The notes below the pieces were generated by a model, which was given only the letters and a program-made list of their open reading frames with translations, did no database searches and was not told where the DNA came from. From ANME-2 cluster archaeon (lineage in GTDB: Archaea > Halobacteriota > Methanosarcinia > Methanosarcinales > Methanocomedenaceae), in NCBI GenBank assembly GCA_022353185.1, contig JAKRWB010000203.1, positions 1-18,925 on the forward strand: DNA of 18,925 nucleotides, written 5' to 3'. Below, piece by piece: positions 1 to 7,318 of the stretch; the stretch's first letter is position 1; the number at the start of each line of letters is the position of its first letter. The translations under genes and the position numbers were made by a program.

Positions 1-39
1 CAGCATAGTGATTTAGTTTTAACAATATTTCTGGAAGTT

Positions 40-246
40 TCAATTTAGGCACTTTTCAGGTACTTTTCCGACAATCTCAAGAGATCTATAATTAGAGAGT
101 CGATATTTCAAAGGCTTTCCAGAGTGGGGTGCATCGTATAATTTGTTCATTTTTTGCAGCAATTCTTTCATCAACACTTTATTTTTCTTCTTAACAGTCT
201 CAATCTGCTTTTTGAAAATCTTGGTGTATTTCAGAGAATATACCAT
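40..246 (-). CDS. RelE/ParE-superfamily toxin, apparently C-terminally truncated
   Basis: Small basic protein of 68 residues, starting MVYSLKYTKIFKKQI, resembling archaeal RelE-type mRNA-cleaving toxins. The first two thirds show the family pattern: a lysine-rich helical hairpin followed by GKPLKYRLSNYRSLEIVGK, which matches the 'GKPL+..L.GYRS..V.GKYR' strand region. I chose the ATG at 246 because GGAG lies about 7 nt upstream and the antitoxin stop is 4 nt away. A longer reading from 279 would run into the antitoxin gene. Normally the protein continues after GK with a tyrosine-arginine strand and a final His-Arg/Lys-Tyr motif. Here it ends after eight unrelated residues. A different frame beyond the stop reads PEILLKLNHYA up to the window edge, suggesting a frameshift or small deletion. 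It is probably inactive or impaired, but that is inference. Confidence 0.6.
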   Translation of the reverse strand: MVYSLKYTKIFKKQIETVKKKNKVLMKELLQKMNKLYDAPHSGKPLKYRLSNYRSLEIVGKVPEKCLN

Positions 247-250
247 CAGA

Positions 251-475
251 TCACTCCAAAAACAAATTGCACAAATCATCTTCCGACTTAATTTCGAAGA
301 CCTTCCCCTCTCTTATATCATTTTCACTTTCATTTATCTGTTTCATTAAATCCTCATCACTCAAAATTTCTATGGTTTCTATCAAAGATTCCATCTCACC
401 AATCAGATCTTCAAAGTCTTCTTTGCGTAACACTATGTTTCCTTTCACCTCTTTTATTCTTACAACACTTACCAT
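251..475 (-). CDS. RelB-type antitoxin of a toxin-antitoxin pair
   Basis: 74-residue acidic protein, first gene of a two-gene unit with the RelE-like toxin 4 nt downstream. It starts MVSVVRIKEVKGNIVLRKEDFEDLIGEM, a short strand-like start followed by long amphipathic helices. The second half, ETIEILSDEDLMKQINES onward, is typical of archaeal antitoxins that wrap around RelE toxins. GAGGT lies 6 nt upstream of the ATG. Antitoxin-first order, near-contiguous spacing and the charge contrast (acidic antitoxin, basic toxin) all support a type II module. A stable antitoxin gene beside a damaged toxin gene fits a decaying module. No separate DNA-binding fold is obvious. Family assignment rests on pattern and context only. 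Confidence 0.65.
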   Translation of the reverse strand: MVSVVRIKEVKGNIVLRKEDFEDLIGEMESLIETIEILSDEDLMKQINESENDIREGKVFEIKSEDDLCNLFLE

Positions 476-512
476 TTTATTACCTCAACTTATAAATGGT
501 TCAATAAATATT

Positions 513-1477
513 AATGTCTTTCCGTATTATAAAAAAGAAATTAAATTTGCTCTGGACGAAGCAGAAAAACAACCAGAAGGCACAATTTTTCTAATTCCAC
601 TCAAGCTGGAAGAGTGCGATGTTCCTGAAAGGTTGCAACGCTGGCATTGAGTCAATTTATTTGAAGAAAAAGGCTACGAACGATTAATGAGTTCACTGCG
701 TTTTTGCGCTGGAACAATAACCCCTGGTAGCGACCCAAAGACAAACATGATACAAAGACCTGAAGAAGTAACATATGTAGAAAAAAACGAGACCTTCATC
801 AATACTATAGATATGGAGTTTGTGCTAATACAACCAGGGGAGTTATTATGGGGTCACCTGTAAATGAAATAGGTAGAGTCAATAATGAAGGACCCGTTCA
901 TCATGTGACGATATCTAAAGCCTTTTACCTGAGCAAGTACGTAGTTACACAGAAACAGTGGCATGAAGTTATGGGGGACAATCCATCTCACTTCAAAGGT
1001 GATGACCTGCCAGTTGAGAATGTTTCATGGGACAATGTACAGGAATTTATAAAAAAGCTCAATAAGAAAGAAAATACACATAAATACCGTTTACCCTCAG
1101 AGGCAGAATGGGAATATGCAGCCAGAGCAGGAACCACTACACGATATTCCTTTGGTGATGATGATTCAAAACTGGGAGAATATGCATGGTATAGTGAAAA
1201 CTCGGGTAATAAGACACATCCGGTCGGCAAGAAAGGGGCAAATCCGTGGGGATTGTACGACGTGCATGGGAATGTATGGGAATGGGTGCAGGATGAATGG
1301 CATTATACTTATAACGGTGCTCCTGATGATGGTAGTGTCTGGGAGGATGGAAGTAGTGCTAGCCGGGTGTTTCGTGGTGGCGGCTGGTTCAGCGTTGCCG
1401 GGGACTGCAGGTCGGCCCGCCTCGGTCCAGGCGACCGCTCCCACAGCCTCGGTTTTCGCCTTCTTCAGGAAGCGTAA
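513..1477 (+). pseudogene. Broken TIR-FGE-sulfatase fusion gene
   Basis: Remains of one gene read in two frames. The 5' part (about 515-710) encodes the end of a TIR domain: YYKKEIKFALDEAEKQPEG, then IPLKLEECDVPERLQRWH. A TGA at 648-650 follows at a place where relatives have Trp before Val-Asn-Leu-Phe-Glu, so a TGG to TGA change is likely. After a linker, MEFVLIQPGEL starts an FGE-sulfatase domain. One base is missing near 843-848, so the rest continues from the ATG at 848 as GSPVNEIGRVNNEGP and onward (209 residues) to an intact C-terminus GFRLLQEA. That domain shows PVENVSW, YRLPSEAEWEYAARAG, GLYDVHGNVWEW and RVFRGGGW. The catalytic Cys pair of true formylglycine-generating enzyme is incomplete: one site is Ser and only the Cys before Arg-Ser-Ala remains. 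The TIR start is missing. The C-terminal part might still be translated alone. Confidence 0.8.
1378..1477 (+). other. Variable-region-like 3' end (diversity-generating retroelement target type)
   Basis: The last ~100 bases of the FGE domain code for a run beginning at the Gly-Gly-Trp and ending GFRLLQEA. This is the place where diversity-generating retroelements rewrite C-type-lectin-fold target proteins. Bases between the Trp codon and the GGTTTTCGCC codons are strikingly poor in A and rich in G and C compared with the A-rich gene before them. That is what adenine-specific mutagenesis of AAY codons leaves behind. Residues at the expected diversified positions (three after Trp, two before Cys, several around Pro, three before Leu-Gly-Phe-Arg) are heterogeneous, while the scaffold residues are kept. 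The motif between CRSA and Pro is a few residues shorter than I expect for the family. No template repeat, reverse transcriptase or Avd gene lies in the window. Confidence 0.5.
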
Positions 1478-1531
1478 CCCCTTTCTATTTAATCACTTTA
1501 CCACTTACAACTCGTTGCAAAGCTAACAAGA

Positions 1532-1603
1532 TGGCGAAGCCAGATGGCTGGGCGTGCGCAAGCCGCACAACCGATGTGTATAATTACCAGCCCGAAGGGC
1601 AGG
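1532..1603 (+). repeat. Cluster of three short perfect hairpins
   Basis: Just downstream of the FGE stop are TGGC-GAA-GCCA (1532-1542; the alternative AGCC-AGAT-GGCT overlaps it), GTGCG-CAAGC-CGCAC (1554-1568) and GCCC-GAA-GGGC (1590-1600, extendable by CC/GG). The block is far more GC-rich than its surroundings. Known retroelement targets carry an inverted repeat just after the variable region, so position and form fit such a role. No known RNA family was recognised. Confidence 0.45.
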
Positions 1604-1625
1604 TGCAAAAATAGTGTATAAATCT

Positions 1626-1660
1626 AAAAAAAAAAATAACTGAAGGATGATTATTAAAAA
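1626..1660 (-). terminator. Oligo-T terminator for the hdr-fdh operon
   Basis: Read on the minus strand, an uninterrupted run of eleven T (1636-1626) lies about 45 bases after the stop of the last operon gene. A second T5 tract (about 1655-1659) precedes it. Archaeal RNA polymerase terminates at such oligo-T tracts without needing a strong hairpin. Position at the end of a ten-gene operon supports the call. Confidence 0.55.
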
Positions 1661-1678
1661 TCAGCCCTCAACCATACA

Positions 1679-1870
1679 TTAATGACTCGATGCTGCATAC
1701 CGCTCGGCAATCAGCGCCCGGGTCAGCCTGAACTGGACCTTATGCTTGTCCCAGTCATACTTAGCGCCCAAAAACTTAATGAGCCGCTTCTTGGAAGCAC
1801 CTGTCAATTCGTTCGCTTCCATCAACTCATTCACAAACGCCTTTTCCTGTTCCTTATCAAGCTCAACCAT
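1679..1870 (-). CDS. 63-residue protein of unknown function, last gene of the hdr-fdh operon
   Basis: The ATG directly follows the TAA of the FdhA-like gene (TAAATG) and has a strong GGAGG 8 nt upstream inside that gene, so translation is well supported. The protein starts MVELDKEQEKAFVNEL and ends RALIAERYAASSH. It is highly charged, predicted largely helical, with no cysteine, no signal peptide and no membrane segment. I do not recognise a family. No cysteines means it does not itself bind an iron-sulfur cluster. Coupling to the molybdopterin gene makes a small structural subunit, maturation factor or regulator plausible, but this is inference. The oligo-T terminator about 45 bases later marks it as the operon's end. 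Confidence 0.7.
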   Translation of the reverse strand: MVELDKEQEKAFVNELMEANELTGASKKRLIKFLGAKYDWDKHKVQFRLTRALIAERYAASSH

Positions 1871-3328
1871 TTATACCGCCTCCGTGGAAACAATAGTAGT
1901 CCATCCGGTCGCCACAGGTAATTTCTTAGCAGTCAGGATAAGCCCATCAGGCATATCCTCAACCCTGTAACGCATATTCACAGTACCCGCATCCGAGGTC
2001 AGTGCGATCATACCGCCCTTGCTAAGGCCCAGCTTATTGACCGTGTTCATATTGACCATCACAAAGTCGTTATCATCGGACTGGTCGAACCACATGAACG
2101 GATTGTACAGATATATCAGGTTGCCCTTTTTCTCCTCAAAAGGCCCGATATCCAAGACTTCACAGGCAAGTTCCTTGTATTTGGGCTTTGTAAATTTCTG
2201 GACAATACTTTCAAGCACCTTATTATGGAGTTCCTGGTAATCCATAGCCGCACCGCCCAGGTTCTGGCTCAGAGCAGACATCGCATCAATACCCGTAGTA
2301 CTCTCACCGGAATTGTTCAGGAGCTGTCCTTCCACATTCATAAAACTGCCCGCCTTTGCACACAAAGGTTCAGTAGCTATCACGATGCTGGCCATTTTAT
2401 TCACAGGACTATCCCTGGAAGTGATCACTATCAGGTTATCCAGCTTCTTCAAAGTCTCAGCCGCAACATCGCTATTTGGCATCAGCTCGACCGGATCGCT
2501 ATCAAGAGTTACCAGCGTCTTTATACTGCCTTCATTGATACCGTCCATGATCTCAGGAATGCCTTTTTGTCCTGTACCTTTGCACAGCAGGTCAACACCC
2601 GTAGCATTCACAAAAGGTTTCATGAACAGTATCTTAGCCTGTGTCTTCAATGCCAGGTTCAACATCCGCTTAACCCATCCCGGGTCAGTATTGGGATGCA
2701 CATCTGCTATAATGACAGACTTGCTGTCCAGTCCCAGTTCACTCTCATACTTATCCGGATCGATATACCTGTTCTCATCTGCAAGATGCAGATCTTTCCA
2801 GCCAACAGATACCACAGATGCCCCATTCTTCTTAGCAGCCAGTATTCGCCTGACCAGCAGGGGATACTGCACATAAGGGTCAACGAACAGTGCGATCCTG
2901 CCCGCACTCTCAATATCATCGAATGTAATACCCACACCAACTGTAGGATGGCATTCCGTAGGAAGTTGTGAATACACGCCCATTCCGGTATTGACTACAG
3001 TTTTCAGCGCGTCAGCAACCTTGCTAAAGGCCAGGGATTCTTCATTTGTAGTATTCCCGACACCAAGCATAGTAACGTCCGCACCCTTTAAGCGATCAGA
3101 TGCAGCCTTGATGGCATCCTCGACACTCACTTCCTTTCCATCCACCATACTGGTAGCTTTTGAGTAATGTTGGTGCAGCTTCATCCCGAACCTGCACAGT
3201 TTGCCCAGGTTCGCAGGACTACTCTTCATGAAATCAACATCGAGTGCGCCCTCTTCATCTTCCCTGATATACAGGCCGCAACCCATATTACATCCAGGGC
3301 ACACGGTCTGGTAAACATTTCCTATCAT
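1871..3328 (-). CDS. FdhA-like molybdopterin oxidoreductase (reduced formate-dehydrogenase-type catalytic subunit)
   Basis: 485-residue cytoplasmic protein of the molybdopterin oxidoreductase superfamily. An N-terminal [4Fe-4S] site is formed by Cys10, Cys13, Cys17 and Cys45 (VCPGCNMGC...GKLCRFG). The middle holds Rossmann-like segments for the bis-MGD cofactor. The C-terminal ~100 residues form a dinucleotide-binding beta-barrel (KLGLSKGGMIALTSDAG). The candidate metal ligand is Cys126-His127 in TECHPTVG, aligning with the Cys/Sec-His-Gly-Pro-x-Val of formate dehydrogenases, though the Gly is missing. The length is well below the ~680 residues of typical FdhA and nearer FwdB of formylmethanofuran dehydrogenase, so several cofactor-wrapping insertions are absent. 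It overlaps fdhB by 4 bases (ATGA). Together they should form an F420-linked dehydrogenase arm feeding MvhD/HdrA. Formate is the natural guess but the substrate is unproven. Confidence 0.8.
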   Translation of the reverse strand: MIGNVYQTVCPGCNMGCGLYIREDEEGALDVDFMKSSPANLGKLCRFGMKLHQHYSKATSMVDGKEVSVEDAIKAASDRLKGADVTMLGVGNTTNEESLAFSKVADALKTVVNTGMGVYSQLPTECHPTVGVGITFDDIESAGRIALFVDPYVQYPLLVRRILAAKKNGASVVSVGWKDLHLADENRYIDPDKYESELGLDSKSVIIADVHPNTDPGWVKRMLNLALKTQAKILFMKPFVNATGVDLLCKGTGQKGIPEIMDGINEGSIKTLVTLDSDPVELMPNSDVAAETLKKLDNLIVITSRDSPVNKMASIVIATEPLCAKAGSFMNVEGQLLNNSGESTTGIDAMSALSQNLGGAAMDYQELHNKVLESIVQKFTKPKYKELACEVLDIGPFEEKKGNLIYLYNPFMWFDQSDDNDFVMVNMNTVNKLGLSKGGMIALTSDAGTVNMRYRVEDMPDGLILTAKKLPVATGWTTIVSTEAV

Positions 3329-4479
3329 TTTAATATCACCTCGAAGAACGGTGGAACATCATCAACATTCATCCCTGGCGTATACTCACGCTTGCGCTGC
3401 GTGGGAATAGCAAACCTGCTTTGCAGAAGAGTTATTGGAATATCGGAAGGACACACATCACTGCACTGCCCGCATGCAATGCAACTATCAGACAAGTGCA
3501 GCAGCCGTATCATGTGGTACATGCTCATCTTGTAATTGTCAACAAGGGACTGGAACATAGTACACTTGGAATCCTCGCCACAGGCACAAACCGGACATAC
3601 CTCCTTGCACGCCCCGCAGTCTATACAATCTGCCATCTGCTCCATGTAATATTGCATGCGCTCTTCATCTGGTATCTCAGGGAATATCTCCTTTTCTAAG
3701 GTGCTGCCAAGATTAACCATGACATCGTTCACTTTTGCCCTTATCGCAATCGCCTTATCACTGGCTGGTTCCACTTTGATTCGCCCCGCCTCAATAGCGT
3801 TCTCAAGAAGTTTTACACCCTTATCGTTCATCACCTGACAGAATGTTGCACTGCCTGCCAGATCACCGATCACACCCCAGTTACCACATGCAAGATCTGC
3901 ATTCACAGGTATCTTAAGTGTACAGAAGCGACAGCTTTCACGCCTTCCGAATCCGGCTTCTTCCAGTTCATCTATGGCTATAGCCTTCTCTTCACCGTTC
4001 TTAGTCTTAAATATCAATTTACCCTTTTCGATATCTTCACCAACCACATCTTCAGGGTCAATATCATACATTGCAACAAGCATCTTTTTGGTAGTCACCG
4101 GATGCATACTGCCACCGCAGTTCAATCCCACGACATAGGTATTATCCAGGTCGATCATACCACGCTTGGCCTGTTCAATAACAGCCTGTGCATCACATGG
4201 TTTAGCAGGCATTGCAACATTACGGCCCATCGCATACTTGGCCAGGTTCACAGGCACCGAATGCAGACTGCCCGTAGATGCTAACACCTCATCCACATCA
4301 TCAGTGATTATAGGCACAGCTTCAAACTCATTGATATGTTTCATTACCACTACATTTTCGACCAGTCCCTTCTCCAGGGCTGCAGCCAGTACGGCAGTTA
4401 CCAGACCACCGGAAGCACCGCGCTTGCGGACATTTTCGTCAGTGGCATATCCTACCAGCATATCTCCTACGTTAACCAT
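3325..4479 (-). CDS. fdhB: F420-dependent FdhB/FrhB-family subunit with ferredoxin domain
   Basis: 384-residue cytoplasmic flavoprotein of the FrhB/FdhB family, which passes electrons between coenzyme F420 (via FAD) and iron-sulfur clusters. The N-terminal two thirds have the family pattern GASGGLVTAVL (residues 21-31), PCDAQAV (94-100), GLNCGG and the cluster-binding SCRFCTLKIPVNADLACGNWG region (Cys183, 186, 198). The C-terminal part adds two [4Fe-4S] motifs at Cys285/288/291/295 and Cys333/336/339/343, plus extra cysteines at 298, 300 and 306. This C-terminal ferredoxin extension is typical of FdhB rather than hydrogenase FrhB. The stop of mvhD is one base away and fdhA overlaps its end. 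No hydrogenase genes are nearby, so F420 is the likely electron partner of the complex. Confidence 0.88.
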   Translation of the reverse strand: MVNVGDMLVGYATDENVRKRGASGGLVTAVLAAALEKGLVENVVVMKHINEFEAVPIITDDVDEVLASTGSLHSVPVNLAKYAMGRNVAMPAKPCDAQAVIEQAKRGMIDLDNTYVVGLNCGGSMHPVTTKKMLVAMYDIDPEDVVGEDIEKGKLIFKTKNGEEKAIAIDELEEAGFGRRESCRFCTLKIPVNADLACGNWGVIGDLAGSATFCQVMNDKGVKLLENAIEAGRIKVEPASDKAIAIRAKVNDVMVNLGSTLEKEIFPEIPDEERMQYYMEQMADCIDCGACKEVCPVCACGEDSKCTMFQSLVDNYKMSMYHMIRLLHLSDSCIACGQCSDVCPSDIPITLLQSRFAIPTQRKREYTPGMNVDDVPPFFEVILK

Positions 4480-4480
4480 C

Positions 4481-4912
4481 TTACTTCACCCCCGCAGGTT
4501 TAAGCGGACTGGGTCCCAGTTCCTTTACCTTTGCCGTAACATCAGTTATGAAATTGGCAAACCTCTCGCCTTCACTGGCAGATATCCAGTTCAGATGCAG
4601 CCTATCGGGCTCCAGGCCCAGTTGCTGTAACATTTCTTCCAAAAACTTATACCTCACTTCGGTCTTCTCATTGCCATTAACATAATGGCAGTCTCCGATG
4701 TGACATCCTGTTACCAGTACCGCATCCGCACCCTCCAAAAAGGCATTGAACACATGCAAGGGATCTATCCTGCCCGAGCACATGACCTTGATAACCCTAG
4801 TAGATGCAGGCTGTTGGAACCTGCCCATACCTGCCGTATCCGCACCGCCGTAACTACACCAGTTACAGCAAAACGCCACGATCTTTGGAGTCCAATCATT
4901 TTCTGTCATCAT
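4481..4912 (-). CDS. mvhD: MvhD-type [2Fe-2S] electron-transfer protein (second copy)
   Basis: 143-residue member of the MvhD/FlpD family, which connects HdrA to hydrogenase or formate dehydrogenase in methanogens. The [2Fe-2S] ligand set is visible: Cys15-Cys16-Cys19 (FCCNWCSYGGAD), Cys45 (VMCSGRIDP) and Cys70/Cys75 (TGCHIGDCHY). Three in-frame starts exist: GTG at 4915, ATG at 4912 and ATG at 4909. GGAGG at 4921-4917 leaves only 1 nt to the GTG, 4 nt to the first ATG and 7 nt to the second, so an ATG is preferred and 4909 is equally possible. It shares a base with the hdrA stop (TGATG) and ends one base before fdhB. It is clearly related to the other copy at 6896-7318 but well diverged, so the duplication is not recent. 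Confidence 0.9.
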   Translation of the reverse strand: MMTENDWTPKIVAFCCNWCSYGGADTAGMGRFQQPASTRVIKVMCSGRIDPLHVFNAFLEGADAVLVTGCHIGDCHYVNGNEKTEVRYKFLEEMLQQLGLEPDRLHLNWISASEGERFANFITDVTAKVKELGPSPLKPAGVK

Positions 4913-6894
4913 CACACCTCCCCGTAAGCAAACACATTCTTAACCTGTGCCAGCAGCTGTTCATTCTTGAAATGACTCTGCTCCAAAGCACCTGTGGGAC
5001 ATGCTGCCATACATGTACCGCAACCCTTGCACAGGGCTGTAAGGATCTTCAACTTATCATTTTCAATTGATAATGCCTGGAATGGACACATAGGTACACA
5101 AACGCCACAACCCACACAGATATCCTCATCCACTTTAGCAGTAATACCCTCGGTCAGAGCCTTGCCCTGTGCCAGGAACCGTGTTGCACGGGCCGCACAT
5201 GCACTGCCCTGGGAAATGGAATATGGAATATCCTTGGGTCCCTGGGTCATACCACCGATAAAGATACCGTCCAGAGTAGTGTCAACCGGTTTCAACTTTG
5301 GATGTGCTTCCATCATGAACCCGTCCGCAGCCTTACTTACCTTCAGGATCTGTCGCACTGTCTCAGTACTCTCCGGAGCCACCGCACCTACACTAAGTAC
5401 CATCAGGTCAAGTTCCAGGTTCACGATCTCATTGGTCAGGGTATCCTCTATCCTGGCAATAATATTATGATCCTCATTCTCGGTAACCTCTGCAGGTCTG
5501 CCTCTTATGAATCTGATACCCATATCCCTTGCCCTGTTATAGAACTCCTCATACATCCTGAAAGGTGTTCTCATATCCATATACATAATATATACTTCTG
5601 TTTCAGGATATTTTTCCTTGAGCAACTGGGCATTCTTCAGGGAAGCCATACAACAGAAACTTGAACAGTATATGTTGGAGTTCTTGTCCCTGCTTCCAAC
5701 ACACTGTACAAACCCTATTCTCTTTGGTGGCTTGACATCACTTGGTCGCACTACTTTACCCATTGTAGGTCCGCTGGCATTGATGAGGCGTTCAAACTCC
5801 ATAGTGGTTATCACATTATCATACAAACCGAAACCAAATTCGTTCTTTGGTTCAGGATCGTACACATCAAAACCCGCAGTTACTATAATAACACCCACAT
5901 CAAGTTCAGAGAAGGTTTCCTTCTGATCCATATCAATAGCACCGCGCTCACATGCTTTTATGCACGCACCACAGTCAATGCAAATTGTTTTATCCACCAG
6001 TGCCCGCAATGGCACTGCCTGAGGGAATGGGGTATAGATGGCTTTTCTGGTACCTATCCCTTCATTGAACTCAATATATGGCACTTCAACAGGGCACTTT
6101 TCTGTACACAGGCCGCATCCGGTACACTCATCTATATTGAGATACCGTGGCTTATGCTTCACCTTTACCTTGAAGTTACCTACATATCCGTCCACTTCCA
6201 CCACTTCAGAGTAGCTCATTATTTCGACATTCTTATTCCTGGCCACTTCCACCATTTTTGGACCAAGAATACAGATACTGCAATCATTGGTCGGGAACGT
6301 CTTGTCAAGCTGAGCCATCTTGCCGCCGATTGAAGGTCCCTGTTCCACCAGATATACCTGGAATCCCATATCGCCAATATCCATGGCTGCCTGCATACCT
6401 GTAACACCAGCGCCTATAACCAGCGCTGCACCTGTCACTGGCACTTCGCTTGACTGTAAAGGCTCCAGTAATGTAGCTCTTGCCACACCCATACGGACAA
6501 GCTCTTTTGCCTTTTTAGTAGCGTCCTCTTTCTCCCACATGTGTATCCAGCTGCAGTGCTCCCTGATGTTCACGAACTCGAACAGGTATTGATTCAGTCC
6601 TGCTTCCTCTACACATGCCCTGAAAATGGGTTCGTGGGTCTTAGGCGTACATGACGCCACAAGCACACGGTTCAGATTCATATCCTTGATGGCATTCTTT
6701 ATCTCTGCCTGTCCCGCATCACTGCATGTATATTTGTTAACCACGGACGTGACCACATTTGGAAGAGTGGAAATATAATCTGCCACAGCATGACAGTCCA
6801 CTGCACCTGCGATGTTCACACCGCATTCACAGATGAAAGCTCCAATTCTTACTTCCTCTGCTTCTTGATTTGTTATTGCTTCTTGTTTCGTCAT
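4912..6894 (-). CDS. hdrA: Heterodisulfide reductase subunit A, complete domain set
   Basis: 660-residue FAD and iron-sulfur protein, the flavin-based bifurcation subunit of Hdr complexes. Domain order: N-terminal domain with CECGVNIAG (22-30) and ASCTPKTHEP (80-89); thioredoxin-reductase-like FAD domain starting with GAGVTG (161-166) and containing DCSICILGPKMVEVARN; inserted ferredoxin (Cys257/260/263/267 and Cys305/308/311/315); the Cys398...Cys410-x3-Cys414-Cys415 cluster site; C-terminal ferredoxin (Cys593/596/599/603 and Cys622/625/628/632). All cluster motifs expected of methanogen HdrA are present, so it should be functional. GGAGG lies 6 nt before the ATG, inside the end of the preceding mvhD. 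It lies between two mvhD genes and has no HdrB/HdrC of its own, so it probably shares those encoded upstream. Confidence 0.93.
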   Translation of the reverse strand: MTKQEAITNQEAEEVRIGAFICECGVNIAGAVDCHAVADYISTLPNVVTSVVNKYTCSDAGQAEIKNAIKDMNLNRVLVASCTPKTHEPIFRACVEEAGLNQYLFEFVNIREHCSWIHMWEKEDATKKAKELVRMGVARATLLEPLQSSEVPVTGAALVIGAGVTGMQAAMDIGDMGFQVYLVEQGPSIGGKMAQLDKTFPTNDCSICILGPKMVEVARNKNVEIMSYSEVVEVDGYVGNFKVKVKHKPRYLNIDECTGCGLCTEKCPVEVPYIEFNEGIGTRKAIYTPFPQAVPLRALVDKTICIDCGACIKACERGAIDMDQKETFSELDVGVIIVTAGFDVYDPEPKNEFGFGLYDNVITTMEFERLINASGPTMGKVVRPSDVKPPKRIGFVQCVGSRDKNSNIYCSSFCCMASLKNAQLLKEKYPETEVYIMYMDMRTPFRMYEEFYNRARDMGIRFIRGRPAEVTENEDHNIIARIEDTLTNEIVNLELDLMVLSVGAVAPESTETVRQILKVSKAADGFMMEAHPKLKPVDTTLDGIFIGGMTQGPKDIPYSISQGSACAARATRFLAQGKALTEGITAKVDEDICVGCGVCVPMCPFQALSIENDKLKILTALCKGCGTCMAACPTGALEQSHFKNEQLLAQVKNVFAYGEV

Positions 6895-6895
6895 G

Positions 6896-7318
6896 TTATT
6901 CCTCCTTCGCTTTTTCCTTTAGAGGATTAGGCCCTAAAGCCCTTATCTTTTCTACAAAATCAGTAATAGTCTCCTGGAATTTTTTACCCTCGGCTGCTGA
7001 AACCCACTCCAGTTTGAGCCTGTCCTTCAGACCAAGGTGTTCCAATGCATCTACGATTTCCTTCATCCTCTCATCAGTGTGGATATTACCTTCGATATAG
7101 TGGCAGTCGCCTATATGGCAACCTGTTACCAATATACCGTCAGTGCCTTCCTTTAAAGCTTCCAGTATATGTATCGGTTCCACCCTGCTGCTACACATCA
7201 CCCGTATGATACGGTTGTTTGTGGGATACTGCAATCGTGATACACCTGCAAGATCAGCACCAGCGTAACTGCACCAGTTACAGCAGAATGTTAATATATC
7301 AGGTTCGAAATCGCTCAT
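6896..7318 (-). CDS. mvhD: MvhD-type [2Fe-2S] electron-transfer protein (first copy)
   Basis: 140-residue MvhD/FlpD-family protein with all ligand cysteines: Cys12-Cys13-Cys16 (FCCNWCSYAGAD), Cys42 (VMCSSRVEP) and Cys67/Cys72 (TGCHIGDCHY). The C-terminal helices end in GPNPLKEKAKEE. The ATG directly abuts the TAA of the double hdrA gene (TAAATG), with a GGGGAGGGG ribosome site 6 nt upstream. In methanogens this protein is the contact between HdrA and its electron-donating enzyme. Here each HdrA gene is followed by its own MvhD, suggesting that an hdrA-mvhD unit was duplicated. Which HdrA each copy pairs with cannot be told from sequence. Confidence 0.92.
   Translation of the reverse strand: MSDFEPDILTFCCNWCSYAGADLAGVSRLQYPTNNRIIRVMCSSRVEPIHILEALKEGTDGILVTGCHIGDCHYIEGNIHTDERMKEIVDALEHLGLKDRLKLEWVSAAEGKKFQETITDFVEKIRALGPNPLKEKAKEE

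Noticed and set aside
1116..1526. Second open frame inside the FGE domain on the plus strand
   Set aside because: Frame-shifted shadow of the FGE domain with Met/Gly-rich nonsense sequence.
2225..2971. Open frame of 248 codons on the plus strand
   Set aside because: It lies fully antisense to the FdhA-like gene, which has clear family motifs; its composition follows that gene's codon pattern and it has no ribosome site.
3325..4479. Hydrogenase FrhB belonging to an F420-reducing hydrogenase
   Set aside because: No hydrogenase large or small subunit genes are nearby, and the C-terminal double ferredoxin plus adjacent FdhA-like gene fit FdhB.
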